Assembly (NCBI GenBank): GCA_963965975.1
Contig: OZ014411.1
Location: 10,293,501 to 10,357,500 of the forward strand
Direction of reading: 5' to 3'
DNA from: Xestospongia bergquistia
Taxonomy: Eukaryota; Porifera; Demospongiae; Haplosclerida; Petrosiidae
Length of the DNA: 64,000 nt
Shown piece after piece: positions 25,875 to 39,422 of this stretch; the first letter of the stretch is position 1; every line of letters begins with the position of its first letter. The notes beneath the pieces are model-generated. The model saw only the letters and a program-made list of their open reading frames with translations, ran no database searches and was not told the origin of the DNA. The position numbers and the translations under genes are program-made.

Positions 25875-27521
25875 TTCCTAAAAGTTGTACTATGAAATAA
25901 TCATACTAACAATGTAAATTAATTAGTTTTAGTCTTATCAGATGTAATGTACATGCTACTTTGTAATTTTATTTCATTGAATAACACTTGTTTTAATAAA
26001 GGATTAAAACTAAAACTAATTAATTTACATTGTTAGTATGATTATTTCATAGTACAACTTTTAGTGACATTAATTGTCTAACCAAATAGACGATAACAGT
26101 AAAAGTGACATGCCTTAATAAAATGTTAAGTTTGACATTTATCAAAAGTTCCTGAATAATCTTAAAACTTGCATGCATGAGGAAATCAGTCAAGACAAGT
26201 GTGCATACAATTTCTTTGTTGCAAAATTTTGTCATTTAAAACATGTTATGTGGTGGATAATACATAATCACACACTAAAATAGTCTGTACTCGAAACATG
26301 TACTATCATGTAATAGAATAAAAAGTCCAGGCTAGTTTGCTATTAGTTTAATTGAATTATTTATCAAGTACAAATGTGGCAGTATAAGGTACTATATGAA
26401 GTTTGCACTTTTAAATTCCTTATCGAAACGTACATAATCAAACATCAAAGTACTGCAAAGGACGTTAATACCATGTATGACAACATAGACATACTTTTAA
26501 ATGCATTATTAATGTGAAATTAATTTATGAAACTTGACTTCAAGTTGGATGAATGTTGTTGTTAAACTGGTCAAATTTTGCTATTATCACTGATGTTTAA
26601 GAAATAAGACAAGCAGTAATGACAATGACTATTTCTATGAATATACAAGTTGAATGTATTCTTTACTCTTTCTTTGACCATCTTTGCTTGATATCTATTG
26701 GAGGCATAAAGACTTTATGTTTAAGGTATGTCACTAATAATGATTTACTGTCATCTTCTATTTGGTTAGAGAGTTAATATCACTAATGTTATGCTATGAA
26801 CAAGTAATACTAGGGATATTTTATATATTGGTAAATTAACTACTATTGTTTTTAATTCTTTATTACAACAAGTGTAATTTAATGAAATTTTATTAGTAAA
26901 ATTACAAAAATATCATGTACATTATATTTTATAAGATAGTAAAGATATGACATAGCTTTTATAAAATTATTGATTTAAAGAGAAGTGATCCAAAAGAAAC
27001 TAATAAAAGTTATAATGTAAACAGTACAATGATAATAAACTGAGTATTTTGGGATTAAGATTATATTTAGAAAAATAAAGATGACTAAAATATGGAAGCA
27101 CAAAGTTAATATTTACATCATGCTGCCACATTTGTATTTAATAAATAATTAAATTAAACTAATGCCAAACTGCCTGCACTGTTTACTATGTTTTATGGAT
27201 AGTGTATTTTAGTATGTGATTGTGTGTTCATTACATAACATGATTTACATGAAAAAACTCTGTAGCAAAGAATTTGAATGTGTCGACTGATTTACTCTTT
27301 GTGAGTTTTAAGCCTGTCCAGTACTTGAAAATAAATGTCACAATAAATGGTTAATTAGAACAAATTTTATTCAATGGGATCTTCATTAATAAAATTACAA
27401 AGTAACATGTACATTACATTTGATAAGACGATATAGATATTCCATATAATAATAAAATAAAGTGATAATCTAATAAAGTGGACTTTTGGTTGTAATAATA
27501 GAATGTCAAATATAGATGACT

Positions 27522-28160
27522 CTACAGTTTTGAAGACAATGTAGATATTCCAATGATATTAAAATGTAGCTCATCCCATGGCATCGGGTCACTCTTGTGG
27601 TTAGCTTCTGCATTATTTTTCTCAGATTCTGTAACAAGGCGAACTCCATTGATATCTCCTACACTTAAGTAGTAATTCTCTCCATTATGTACAGTCTTAA
27701 GTCTAACATTAATTTGAGTACCAATAGGTTCCATAGTAAACTCAGCTCCTGTACCTTGTGATCCCTAAATACAAGATTAAAGTTTAAGTTCTAACATAAA
27801 ATGTTAATATACTCACTAAAGTCAGAGAGGATGGATGTATAACAATTAATTCCATTTGTCCCATTTGACTCTGACTGATAATTTGACTTGTAGTATTTGG
27901 TTTATCCCAAATTTTAAGATTAACTAAACAAAATATGTTAATTAATATAGTTCAAATTAAATTGTACTTTGTAAGACACAATATTATTAAAAAAAGATAA
28001 TTCTTTTAAACTTACAGGCATTATTTAAACTTGTGATGCCTACAAGACCAATTCCTGGGATATGTGCCAAATAATATCCAGTTCCATGACAGAATAGAAC
28101 ATTAGTGATATTAGTAGATGGATTGTTAACATAGTCTGTTATACTCATAAGATTTGCCAT
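27522..28160 (-). CDS. Small three-exon gene, copy 4
   Basis: Exons 28160-28016, 27923-27817 and 27764-27522 are intact, giving 164 aa. Exon 1 ends in NNA, which probably is the ancestral residue because the plus-strand copy at 17,168 has it too. Near the C-terminus it has GISTLSSKL against GISSLSSKL elsewhere. The TATA box at 28294-28286 is kept, and a one-mismatch version of the AGGTCA direct repeat lies at 28,369-28,381. A run of seven A at about 27,990 in intron 1 does not affect splice sites. Confidence 0.75.
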
Positions 28161-28368
28161 GATGATTGCTAATAAAGTAAAGACAATAATATAATAAGAG
28201 TAACTTTTATTAAAACTCTCGTTTTCTCTTTTAATTATTGTGCAATAGCTATAATTTGATGATATCTGTTAGTTGTACTCAGACACTTTATATATCCACT
28301 TTGACAGGAACTAAAAAATAGTAATGACAAATTATGATGCATTAGGACATTGCTTCCTTACACATAAA

Positions 28369-28381
28369 AGGTCAAAAGTCA
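28369..28381. promoter_or_regulatory. Imperfect DR1 element upstream of copy 4
   Basis: The plus strand reads AGGTCAAAAGTCA, one mismatch from the copy 3 element and at the same place relative to the TATA box at 28,286-28,294. Confidence 0.25.
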
Positions 28382-28442
28382 TTATTGTTTGTCCTGTAAG
28401 TATGCAACATGTAACATCAGAAGACAAAGGGACTTTCCCTCT

Positions 28443-28444
28443 AA

Positions 28445-28476
<32 letters not shown>
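28443..28476. repeat. TA microsatellite, unit 4
   Basis: About 34 bp, (TA)n with a GTGTA interruption, between the same flanks as in the other units. Confidence 0.9.
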
Positions 28477-28477
<1 letters not shown>

Positions 28478-29568
28478 TAGGGCTTCTTTCACTTTACAAT
28501 GGAATGTTAAGCTGTGTTTCACAGCTGACATCATTTATTTAGAAGATTTTTCCCCATATGGACGTTTGTATTTATGAGTTAAATGAAAGTTTGTGACCTA
28601 TTTGTCTTTTATGTGTCCAAGTTTATATTGCTAGATAGATTTAGTCAGCCAGAAATCATTATAATGTGACTTAACTATGGCTAGCTGAATTAATGAGATG
28701 ATCTAGATATCACATGGTCATACTTTTACCAACAAATGATAAATTATCATATGATAAATTGTACCTATGTACCTTTGAATGATTGTGTGCATATATGTCA
28801 TTGACTATGTATTATGATGAAATAAATGGTGACAAAGGTCATTTTAATATTATTTTGTTATCTGTAATGAATGATTAACAAAAGTAAATAGCAATACAAT
28901 TAACCATTTATTAAAATAATGAAATAAAATAATAGTAATTAATATTAATTTGGTATATAATATATACTCAGACAAAATATACGGTGGTGGTCCATACAGG
29001 TTGACTATTTGTATGAATACACTGAGGGAGAGTGAGCTGGAATAATATCTATTGTTAAAGGCAGGCATTACTTCAAATTTTCATAAACAATGTCTCATCA
29101 ATTTCAATATAAGATTTACCATAAAGTGAGCTTGAGTGAATTATCTATTAGTGATATATGACAAGTTAAGTAATGTTAGAAAGAACCAATTCCACTTACT
29201 AGAATCAAGTAAACTCATATTACTAACACAATGTATAGGTGGGAGTATCTATATCCAGACTTTAACATACAGTAACATTGGATTAGAACTGTATTATTAA
29301 AATTAATTCTATAAAGTACTACATCGTGCATAGCTACAAAATACTGAGCATTATGGTTTCGGTATCCACAAATATTTACAATGAATCAGTAACCAAATTC
29401 ATAGCTATATTGCAGTTGACATAGTAAGAAGCCATGTGCATAGTGCTATTATTAATTAAAGTTGTGATGACATAACTGGTAGTACTAGTACAAACCCTTT
29501 TTTACACTATACTCTATGTAATATGAACTTTCATGTATACATTCCCTAACAAGACTTATTTACATACC

Positions 29569-29870
29569 AGTACATCTGGAGGTTGAGATCACTGGTATTC
29601 CCTGATTTACACCACATTTCCTGTTCTTAATATCAACTACAAATAATGTCATTGATCATAACATTTATATTAACATTCCAGTCACTCGTTCCCAATTTGT
29701 TACATGTAATAGGAAAATGTACCAAAAATACTAAGATATGCAACATTAAAAGCATATCTAATTTGTTAAATACAAATATAGCCTTTTATTATTATGGTAC
29801 TTATAGTTGTAGGGACATAATTATACACAATGTGTTATATGACATGACTTATCTTGACTATGAGGTGTGA
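29569..29870 (+). pseudogene. Ig-like exon fossil, unit 4
   Basis: Same exon. The second half, NTNIAFYYYGTYSCRD, stays open for 74 codons from an unrelated start in the first half, which is a frame switch against the 45 kb copy. Confidence 0.35.
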
Positions 29871-30771
29871 TATAATTATTGGTAGGTAATCTTGTGGATT
29901 GACTCATATACCGATATATCTTTTGTTCTATAATTGATAATGTTGGTACCTTCTTTCTTCATTTTCTAGTCATGACTGTTAGTATAATTAATAACAACAT
30001 CTGCTAGGCAGATTATCCCATTTTTTGGCTTCAATTCCTCTGCATTAAGTTTAAGGTGGGTGTTTATGATATTCCACAATAATTCTAGATAATTATTATT
30101 TAGTGGGCATCTTATGTATTCTGAAAATATTGTGGAAATGAAAATTATCCAAAATATACAACTTATATAGTTCAAATTGAGTGAATGATTTTCCCATTGT
30201 TTCTTTTAGATGATGATATTGATTACCATTTAAGGAGAAGTTTCTGTTTTGTATGTAATATGGTATGGTTGACAATAAACTGGTTAGTCAGTTGTACACT
30301 CTGTTAGGTATTAACATTGCTGTATACACTAGTATATTATATTATGTTCATATTATGTTATATTGATATACATATTATTATTGCAAGTTAGTATTTAGTA
30401 TGCAGAGGAGAGTCTATATTTTAATTAATTTTATATTTCACTTTCTATTATCACAACAAAAAGTACACAATCTTTTCTTTTAACATTTGAAATAAACCAT
30501 TTAATTTGACATTTATTAGTCAGATACTGGTTGGGTTAAGATGAGCTTAAACTCGCATCAAACGCATCAAAGAGGAAACAGTCAAAAAATGCACATCCAA
30601 TTTCTTCCTAAAGAATTTTCTCACTAAGTCTTGTTATGTAATGAAGACATAATCACACACTAAAATACTCTATACATAAAACATGTACTATCATGTAATA
30701 GAATAAACAGTGCAGACTAATTTACTATTAGTTTTATTAAGTAATTGTGAGTATGTAAAATGATGACATGG

Positions 30772-30948
30772 TTCAAATGCTCTTGTGACATATTCATATT
30801 GTATCGTCATCATCCTTATCATTACATTGGTCATTAGTACTCAACCTATGAGTATTCTTATAAAAATATCAATAAAAAATGCTATAATAAGTTGTGCATC
30901 AGCATCATGACTCTATTTGTATCTATCCTTTATTTGCAAACCTTCAAA
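30772..30948. mobile_element. Internal fragment of the hAT-like MITE, unit 5
   Basis: About 177 bp match the interior of the element (from TTCAAATG to CCTTCAAA). Both ends are missing. A single GACATAAC target site lies just to the right at 30,984-30,991. Confidence 0.7.
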
Positions 30949-31209
30949 TGGAGATGTTGTACTAATGGGAGATGTTGTACTATGACATAACCCTACACCA
31001 AATATTATATCAATTGAATTGCATTAAATACAAAAAGATATATTTTGTAGAAATTATGAAGTAATGTCTGATTGTATTCTTTTACAATAGATAATGTTCC
31101 TGATAACTCTCCCCCCATATAGTCATCACAGATTGGCATGTACTTTAGTCCTTGTTATAATCACTGAAGTACTAATAATTCATATTTATATTATCATTAC
31201 TATTTCAAA

Positions 31210-31376
31210 AGTGCCAGTGTTAGTATCCCATCCATTTTTTACAACGCCAAAAAATTTGTTTTATGAAGTTTATCCTAGTCCATAGAATGTCACACATAAA
31301 TTCCAATTTTTCCCTCTGGTAACCATGCCAACCATTTACATGGACCACCACCATGTACTTTTTCAGGATCAGATAG
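31210..31376 (-). pseudogene. Gly/Trp-rich exon fossil, unit 5
   Basis: The minus strand reads LSDPEKVHGGGPCKWLAWLP, then EGKIGIYV, a stop and a frame change, then FFGVVKNGWDTNTGTFE. It matches the copies at 41 and 43 kb at the protein level. Units 1 and 4 keep only the last third (near 2,600 and 25,150), and unit 3 has lost most of it. I cannot name the family. Confidence 0.55.
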
Positions 31377-32042
31377 TGTTAATATTTTATAATTATTGTT
31401 TAGTATTATTAATTTATGGTCATTACAGTTAAGAAGTATGCATTTATTCTAATTACAAAAAATGATTAATTATTTATGTCACCAGTCATTTCATTATTCT
31501 ACATATATTATTATATATACATGTACACATTGTCAGATACATGGGTACATTTCCTTTTATCATGTTTCATTTATCATTTATTGATATTCCCAAATTATGA
31601 CTATGCTGTTCAGGGATCATCTTATAAATTTAGGTTCCTATAGTTTCCATAGTGTATTTGTCATTTAAAGATTTAACTTTCATCTATCTAGTTATGTATA
31701 CTTGAACACAAAAAGGACAAGTTGATCACAAACTTTTACTTGACTTATCAGTGTAAAAATCCATTTATGAAATTCAATTAAAATAGTCTTCTATGAACTA
31801 TCAACATTCCATTGTAACGAGAGAAGGAAGTCCTTTACCTTTACACAAAACATGTCTTACTTTCAGGAAAGATAGTGACCAGTAGAAAGTATTCCTTTGT
31901 AAAAGATAAATTATAATAATAACTTCCTTTTTTTAAGAGGATATACATCATAACTTGTCATTACTAATTTGCCTCGAGCTTCTGACTTTAGTGAGTATAT
32001 TATCATTTTATGTTAGAACTTCAACTTTAATTTTGTATGTAG

Positions 32043-32284
32043 GGATCACAAGGTATAGGAGCTGAGTTTATTATGGAACCTATTGGTACTCAAATTATTG
32101 TTAGACTTAAGACTGTACATAATGGAGAGAATTATTACTTAAGTGCAGGAGATGTCAATGGAGTTTGCCTTGTACAGAAGCTGAGAAAAATAATGCAGAA
32201 GCCAATCAAAATACCAACACAATACCATAGAAAGAGCTACATTTTAATATCATTGGACTATCTTCACTGTCTTTAAAACTGTAG
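32043..32284 (+). pseudogene. Exon 3 copy of the three-exon gene, unit 5
   Basis: Full-length exon 3 behind an intact TAG acceptor, with the shared one-base loss after GVCL, so that the reading frame ends in IPTQYHRKSYILIS-type sequence. Exons 1 and 2 are missing apart from a short exon 2 tail near 31,978. Confidence 0.8.
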
Positions 32285-34030
32285 AATCAACATTTTAATT
32301 AATATTATAACATATATACTGTAGAGTCATCATCTATATTTGACTTTCTATTATTACAACCAAAAGTCCACTTTATTAGATTATCACTTTATTTTATTAT
32401 TATATGGAATATGTCTATCATCTTATCAGATGTAATGTACATGCTACTTTGTAATTTATTAATAAAAATTTCATTGAATAACACTTGTTGTAATAAAGGA
32501 TTAAAACTAAAACTAATTAATTTACATTGTTAGTATGATTATTTCATAGTACAACTTTTAGTGACATTAATTGTCTAACCAAATAGAAGATAACAGTAAA
32601 AGTGACATGCCTTAATAAAATGTTAAGTTTGACATTTATCAAAAGTTCCTGAATAATCTTAAAACTTGCATGCATGAGGAAATCAGTCAAGACAAGTGTA
32701 CATACAATTTCTTTGTTGCAAAATTTTGTCATTTAAAACATGTTATGTGGTGGATAATACATAATCACACACTAAAATAGTCTGTACTCGAAACATGTAC
32801 TATCATGTAATAGAATAAAAAGTCCAGGCTAGTTTGCTATTAGTTTAATTGAATTATTTTTAAGTGCAAATGTGGCAGTATAATGTAACTATATGAATTT
32901 TGCACTTTTAAATTCCTTATTGAAACGTACATAATCAAATATCAAAGTACTGCAAAGGACGTTAATACTTTGTATGACAACATAGACATACTTTTAAATG
33001 CATTATTAATGTGAAATTAATTTATGAAACTTGACTTCAAGTTGGATGAATGTTGTTGTTAAACTGGTCAAATTTTGCTATTATCACTGATGTTTAAGAA
33101 ATAAGACAAGCAGTAATGACAATGACTATTTCTATGAATATACAAGTTGAATGTATTCTTTACTCTTTCTTTGACCATCTTTGCTTGATATCTATTGGAG
33201 GCATAAAGACTTTATGTTTAAGGTATGTCACTAATAATGATTTACTGTCATCTTCTATTTGGTTAGAGAGTTAATAAACAAGTAATACTAGGGACATTTC
33301 ATATATTGCATGGTGAATTAACTACTATTGTTTTTAATTCTTTATTACAACAAGTGTAATTCAATGAAATTTTATTAGTAAAATTAAAAAAATATCATGT
33401 ACATTACATTTGATAAGATAGTAAAGATATGACATAGCTTTTATAAAATTATTGGTTTGAAGAGAAGTGATCCAAAAGAAACTAATAAAAGTTATAATGT
33501 AAACAGTACAATGATAATAAACTGAGTATTTTGGGATTAAGATTATATTTAGAATAATAAAGATGACTTAAATATGGAAGTACAAAGTTAATATTTACAT
33601 CATGCTGCCACATTTGTATTTAATAAATAATTAAATTAAACTAATGCCAAACTGCCTGCACTGTTTACTATGTTTTATGGATAGTGTATTTTAGTATGTG
33701 ATTGTGTGTTCATTACATAACATGATTTACATGAAAAAACTCTGTAGCAAAGAATTTGAATGTGTCGATTGATTTACTCTTTGTGAGTTTTAAGCCTGTC
33801 CAGTACTTGAAAATAAATGTCACAATAAATGGTTAATTAGAACAAATTTTATTCAATGGGATCTTCATTAATAAAATTACAAAGTAACATGTACATTATA
33901 TCTGATAAGATGATATAGATACTCCATATAATAATAAAATAAAGTGATAATCTAATAAAGTGGACTTTTGGTTGTAATAATAGAAAATCAAATATAGATA
34001 TATATTAATATATTAATTAAAATAATGACT

Positions 34031-34667
34031 CTACAGTTTTGAGGACAGTGATGATATTCCAATGATATTAAAATGTAGCTCATCCCATGGCATCGGGTCA
34101 CTCTTGTGGTTAGCTTCTGCATTATTTTTCTCAGATTCTGTAACAAGGTGAACTCCATTGACATCTCCTACACTTAAGTAGTAATTCTCTCCATTATGTA
34201 CAGTCTTAAGTCTAACATTAATTTGAGTACCAATAGGTTCCATAATAAACTCAGCTCCTGTACCTTGTGATCCCTACATACAAGATTAAAGTTTAAGTTC
34301 TAACATAAAATGATAATACTCACTAAAGTCAGAGAAGCTGGATGTATAACAATTAGTTCCATTTGTCCCATTTGACTCTGACTGATAATTTGACTTGTAG
34401 TATTTGGTTTATCCCAAATTTTAAGATTAACTAAACAAAATATGATAATTAATATAGTTCAAATTAAATTGTACTTTGTAAGACACAATATTATTAAAAA
34501 GAGATAATTCTTTTAAACTTACAGACATTATTTAAACTTGTGATGCCTACAAGACCAATTCCTGGGATATGTGCCAAATAATATCCAGTTCCATGACAGA
34601 ATAGAACATTAGTGACATTAGTAGATGGATTGTTAACATAGTCTGTTATACTCATAAGATTTGCCAT
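34031..34667 (-). CDS. Small three-exon gene, copy 5
   Basis: Exons 34667-34523, 34430-34324 and 34273-34031 are intact, giving 164 aa. It carries DVNGVHLV where most copies have NGVRLV, so the second predicted hairpin has one Arg-to-His change. The TATA box is at 34801-34793. The gene is followed upstream (higher coordinates) by the longest TA microsatellite of the array, about 280 bp from the start codon. Confidence 0.75.
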
Positions 34668-34946
34668 GACGATTGCTAATAAAGTAAAGATGATAATATA
34701 ATAAGTACAATTTTTATTGAAACTTTTGTTTCCGCTTTTAGTTATTTTGCAATATCTATAATTTGATGATAACTGTTAGTTGTACTAAGACACTTTATAT
34801 ATCGAACTTGACAAGAACTAAAAAAAAAGTAATGACAAGTTATGATGCAATAACCTCGTTAGAACATTGCTTCCTTACACATAAAAGGTCATTGTTTGTC
34901 CTGTAAGTATGCAACATGTAACATCAGAAGACAAAGGGAATTTCCC

Positions 34947-35077
<131 letters not shown>

Positions 35078-36183
35078 AGGGCTTCTTTCTTTTTACAATG
35101 GAATGTTAAGCTGTGTTTCACAGCTGACATCATTTATTTAGAAGACTAATTTTTCCATATATGGACATTTGCATTTATGAGTTAAATGAAAGTTTGTGAC
35201 CTATTTGGCTTTTCTGTGTCCAAGTTAATATTGCTAGATAGATTTAGTCAGCCAGAAATCATTATAATGTGACTTAACTATGGCTAGCTGAATTAATGAG
35301 ATGATCTAGATATCATATGGTCATACTTTTACCAACAAATGATAAATCATCATATGATAAATTGTACCTATGTACCTTTGAATGATTGTGTACATATATG
35401 TCATTGACTATGCATTATGATGAAATAAATGGTGACAAAGGTCATTTTAATATTATTTTGTTATCTCTGTAATGAATGATTAACAAAAGTGAATAGCAAT
35501 ACAATTAACCATTTATTAAAATAATGAAATAAAATAATAGTAATTAATATTAATTTGGTATATAATATATACTCAGACAAAATATATGGTGGTGGTCCAT
35601 ACAGGTTGACTATTTGTATGAATACACTGAGGGAGAGTGAGCTGGAATAATATCTATTGTTAAAGGCAGACATTACTTCAAATTTTCATAAACAATGTCT
35701 TAGCAATTTCAATATAAGATTTACTTTAAGTGAGGTGGATTAACTTATCTATTAGTGATATATGACAAGTTAAGTAATGTTAGAAAGAGGCAATTCCACT
35801 TACTAGACTCAAGTAAACTCATATTACTAACACGAAGTATAGGTGGGAGTATCTATATCCAGACTATAACATACAGTAACATTGGATTAGAAGTGTATTA
35901 TTAAAATTAACTCTAGAACTATTACATTGTGCATAGCTACAAAATACTGAGCATTGTGGGTTCTGTATGCACAAATATTTGCAATAAATTAGTAACCAAA
36001 TTCATAGCTATATTGCAGTTGACATAGTAAGAAGCCATATTGTGCTATTATCAATTAAAGTTGTGATGACATATACTGGTAGTAATAGTACAAAGTTTAT
36101 AACCCATATGTCCTTGGTACACTATACTCTATGTAAGATGAACTTTCATGTATACATTCCCTAACAAGACTTATTTACATACC

Positions 36184-36485
36184 AGCACATCTGGAGGTTG
36201 AGATCTCTGGTATTCCCTGATTTACACCACATTTCCTGTTGTTAATATCAACTACAAATAATGTCATTGATCATAACATTTTCATTAACATTCCAGTCAC
36301 TCTTTCCCAATTTGTTACATGTAATAGGAAAATGTACCAAAAATACTAAGATATGTAACATTGAAAGCATATCTAATTTGTTAAATACAAATATAGCCTT
36401 TTATTATTATGGTACTTATAGATGTAGGGACATAATTATACACAATGTGTTATATGACATGACTTATCTTGACTATGAGGTGTGA
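36184..36485 (+). pseudogene. Ig-like exon fossil, unit 5
   Basis: Same exon, ICNIESISNLL then NTNIAFYYYGTYRCRD, with the same TGA for Trp and the same frame switch as units 2-4. Confidence 0.35.
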
Positions 36486-36833
36486 TATAATTATTGGTAG
36501 ATAATTTTGTGGGTTGACTCATATGCCAATATATCTTTTGTTCTATAATTGATAATGTTGGTACCTTCTTTCTTCATTTTCTAGTTATGACTGTCAGTAT
36601 AATTAATAACAACATCTGCTAGGCAGATTATCCCATTTTTTGGCTTCAATTCCTCTGCATTAAGTTTAAGGTGGGTGTTTATGATATTCCACAATAATTC
36701 TAGATAATTATTATTTAGTGGGCATCTTATGTATTCTGAAAATATTGTGGAAATGAAAATTATCCAAAATATACAACTTATATAGTTCAAAAGGAGGGAA
36801 TCATTGTGTCATTGTTTCTTTTAGATGATCATA

Positions 36834-39060
36834 TTGATTACCATTTAAGGAGAAATTTCTGTTTTGTATGTAGTATGCTATGGTTGACCAAAAACTGAAT
36901 TATTAAATTATTTATTAAGTACAAACGTGGCAGTATAATGTAACTATAAGAACTTTGTAATTTTAAATTTCTTATTGAAACATACATAATCAAACATCAA
37001 AGTACTGCAAAGGACGTTAATACTTTGTATGACAACATAGACATACTTTTAAAAGTATTATTAATGTGAAATTAATTTATGAAACTTGACTTCAAGTTGG
37101 ATGAATGTTGTTGTTAAACTGGTTAAATTTTGCTATTATCACTGATGTTTAAGAAATAAGACAAGCAGTAATGACAATGACTATTTCTATGAATATACAA
37201 GTTGAATGTATTCTTTACTCTTTCTTTGACCATCTTTGCTTGATATTTATTGGAGGCATAAAGACTTTATGTTAAAGGTATGTCACTAATAATGTCATCT
37301 TCTATTTGGTTAGAGAGTTAACATCACTAAAGTTATGCTATGAACAAGTAATACTAGGGACATTTTACATATTGGTGAATTAACTACTATTGTTTTTAAT
37401 TCTTAATTACAACAAGTGTAATTCAATGAAATTTTATTCGTAAAATTACAAAAACATGATGTATAATACATTTGATAAGATAGTAAAAATATGACATAGC
37501 TTTTATAAAATTATTGGTTTGAAGAGAAGTGATCCAAAAGAAACTAATAAAAGTTATAATGTAAACAGTACAATGATAATAAACTGAGTATTTTGGGATT
37601 AAGATTATATTTAGAATAATAAAGATGACTTAAATATGGAAGCACAAAGTTAATATTTACATCATGCTGCCACATTTGTATTTAATAAATAATTAAATTA
37701 AACTAATGCCAAACTGCCTGCACTGTTTACTATGTTTTATGGATAGTGTATTTTAGTATGTGATTGTGTGTTCATTACATAACATGATTTACATGAAAAA
37801 ACTCTGTAGCAAAGAATTTGAATGTGTCGATTGATTTACTCTTTGTGAGTTTTAAGCCTGTCCAGTACTTGAAAATAAATGTTACAATAAATGGTTTATT
37901 AAGGTATATCACTAATAATGGTTTATTGCCATCTTCTATTTGGTTAGAGAATTAATGTCATTAATATTATGCTATGAACAAGCAATACTAGGGACATTTT
38001 ATATATAGGTCAATTAACTACTATTGTTTTTAACCTTGTATTACAGCAAGTGTTATTAAATGAAATTTTAGTAATAAAATTACAAAATTAACTACTATTA
38101 TTTTAATCCTTTATTAGAACAAATTTTATTCCAGTATAGGTGGGAGTATCCATATCTAGACTGTCATCATACAGTAACATAACTGTATTATTAAAATTAA
38201 TTCTATAAAGTACTACATTGTGTATAGCTACAAATACTGAGCATTATGGGTTCTGTATCCACAAATATTTACAATGAATCAGTAACCAAATTCATGGCTA
38301 TATTAAATTCAGTTGCAGTTGACATAATAAGAAGCCATATTGTGCTATTATCAATTAAAGTTGTGATGACAATTACTGGGAGTAATAGTACAAAGTTTAT
38401 AACCCATATGTCCTTGGTACACTATACTCTATGTAAGATGAACTTTCATGTATACATTCCCTAACAAAATATTGAGACTTATTTATGCGATATATACCCG
38501 CACATCTGGAGGATGAGATCACTGGTATTCCCTGGTTTACACCACATTTCCTGTTGTTAATATCAACTACAAATAATGTCATTGATCATAACATTTATAT
38601 TAACAGTCTAGTCAATCATTCCCAATTTGCATGTGATAGGAAAATGTACCAATAATACTAAGATATGTAACATTGAAAGCATATCTAATTTGTTAAATAC
38701 AAATATAGCCTTTTATTATTATGGTACTTATAGATGTAGGGACATAATTATACACAATGTCTCATATGACATGACTTATCATATGACATGACTTATCTTG
38801 ACAATGTGGTATGATATAATTATTGGTAGGTAATCTTGTGGATTGACTCATATACCTATATATCTTTTGTTCTATAAATGATGATGTTGTAACAACTTCA
38901 CTTGAAGTGGTTGGTACCTTCTTTCACCATTTTCTTGTCATGACTGTCATTATAATTAATAACAACACCTGCTAGGCAGATATCCCATTTTTTGTCTTCG
39001 ATTCTTCTACATTAATTTTAAGGTAAATGTTTATGATATTCCACAATAATTCTAGATAAT
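36834..39060. repeat. Truncated tandem unit 6, small gene deleted
   Basis: After the landmark the sequence jumps at about 36,898 straight into the centre segment. At about 38,133 it jumps again to the segment preceding the Ig-like fossil, so the whole three-exon gene and its plus-strand partner are absent. The Ig-like fossil at 38,501-38,817 is still present, and similarity to the young units fades at about 39,060. Confidence 0.8.
38501..38817 (+). pseudogene. Ig-like exon fossil, unit 6
   Basis: Same exon with GIPWFTPHF intact (TGG). It breaks after the SQFACDRKMYQ segment. A short repeat of CATATGACATGACTTATC lies near its end. Confidence 0.35.
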
Positions 39061-39143
39061 TATTATTTTGAATTTTGTACTATATCATATAGTACAAAAA
39101 AGCAGTGCAGGTTAGTTTGCCGTAAGTTTAATTGAATTATTTA

Positions 39144-39422
39144 TCAAGTAGAAATGTGGTAGTATAATGCAACTATGAACCTTGTGCTTTTAAATTCCTG
39201 ACTGAAACAGACATACTCAAACATCAAAGTACCACAAGGGATATTAATACCTTGTATGACAACGAAAACATACTTTAAATGCATTATCAATGTAAAATTA
39301 TTTTGTACAATTTGACTACAAGTTGGGAGAATGTTGTTGTTAAACTGGTTAAACATTGATATTAAAATGTTGTGAAAACGAGAGTTATCTATTTCAAAAG
39401 GTTCACAAGATATATAGTTCAA
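39144..39422 (-). pseudogene. Cys-containing exon remnant with a 92-codon open frame
   Basis: The C-terminal half reads KYVFVVIQGINIPCGTLMFE, then YVCFSQEFKSTRFI. Related sequence lies on the plus strand at about 42,475-42,600 (KYVYVVIQDINILCDTLM) and 44,030-44,170 (KYVYVVIQGINIFCGTLM), with mostly conservative replacements. The first half comes from a different segment, so the open frame is a fusion made by rearrangement. The family is unknown to me. Confidence 0.35.

Larger units (their letters stand above)
22532..30218. repeat. Tandem array unit 4 (type A centre)
   Basis: Fourth unit, about 7.7 kb, with MITE, truncated plus-strand gene copy, minisatellite-free centre like unit 1, the intact minus-strand gene, a short TA tract and an Ig-like fossil. 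A short local duplication of the AAATCCATTTATGAAATTC segment is seen near 25,320 and 25,397. Bases 22,532-24,410 are gene-free. Confidence 0.9.

Noticed and set aside
38397-38582. Minus-strand 61-codon frame with RKCGVNQGIPVISSSRCAG
   Set aside because: It looks protein-like but the diverged 45 kb copy keeps the plus frame open and breaks this one, so the plus strand is the better coding choice.
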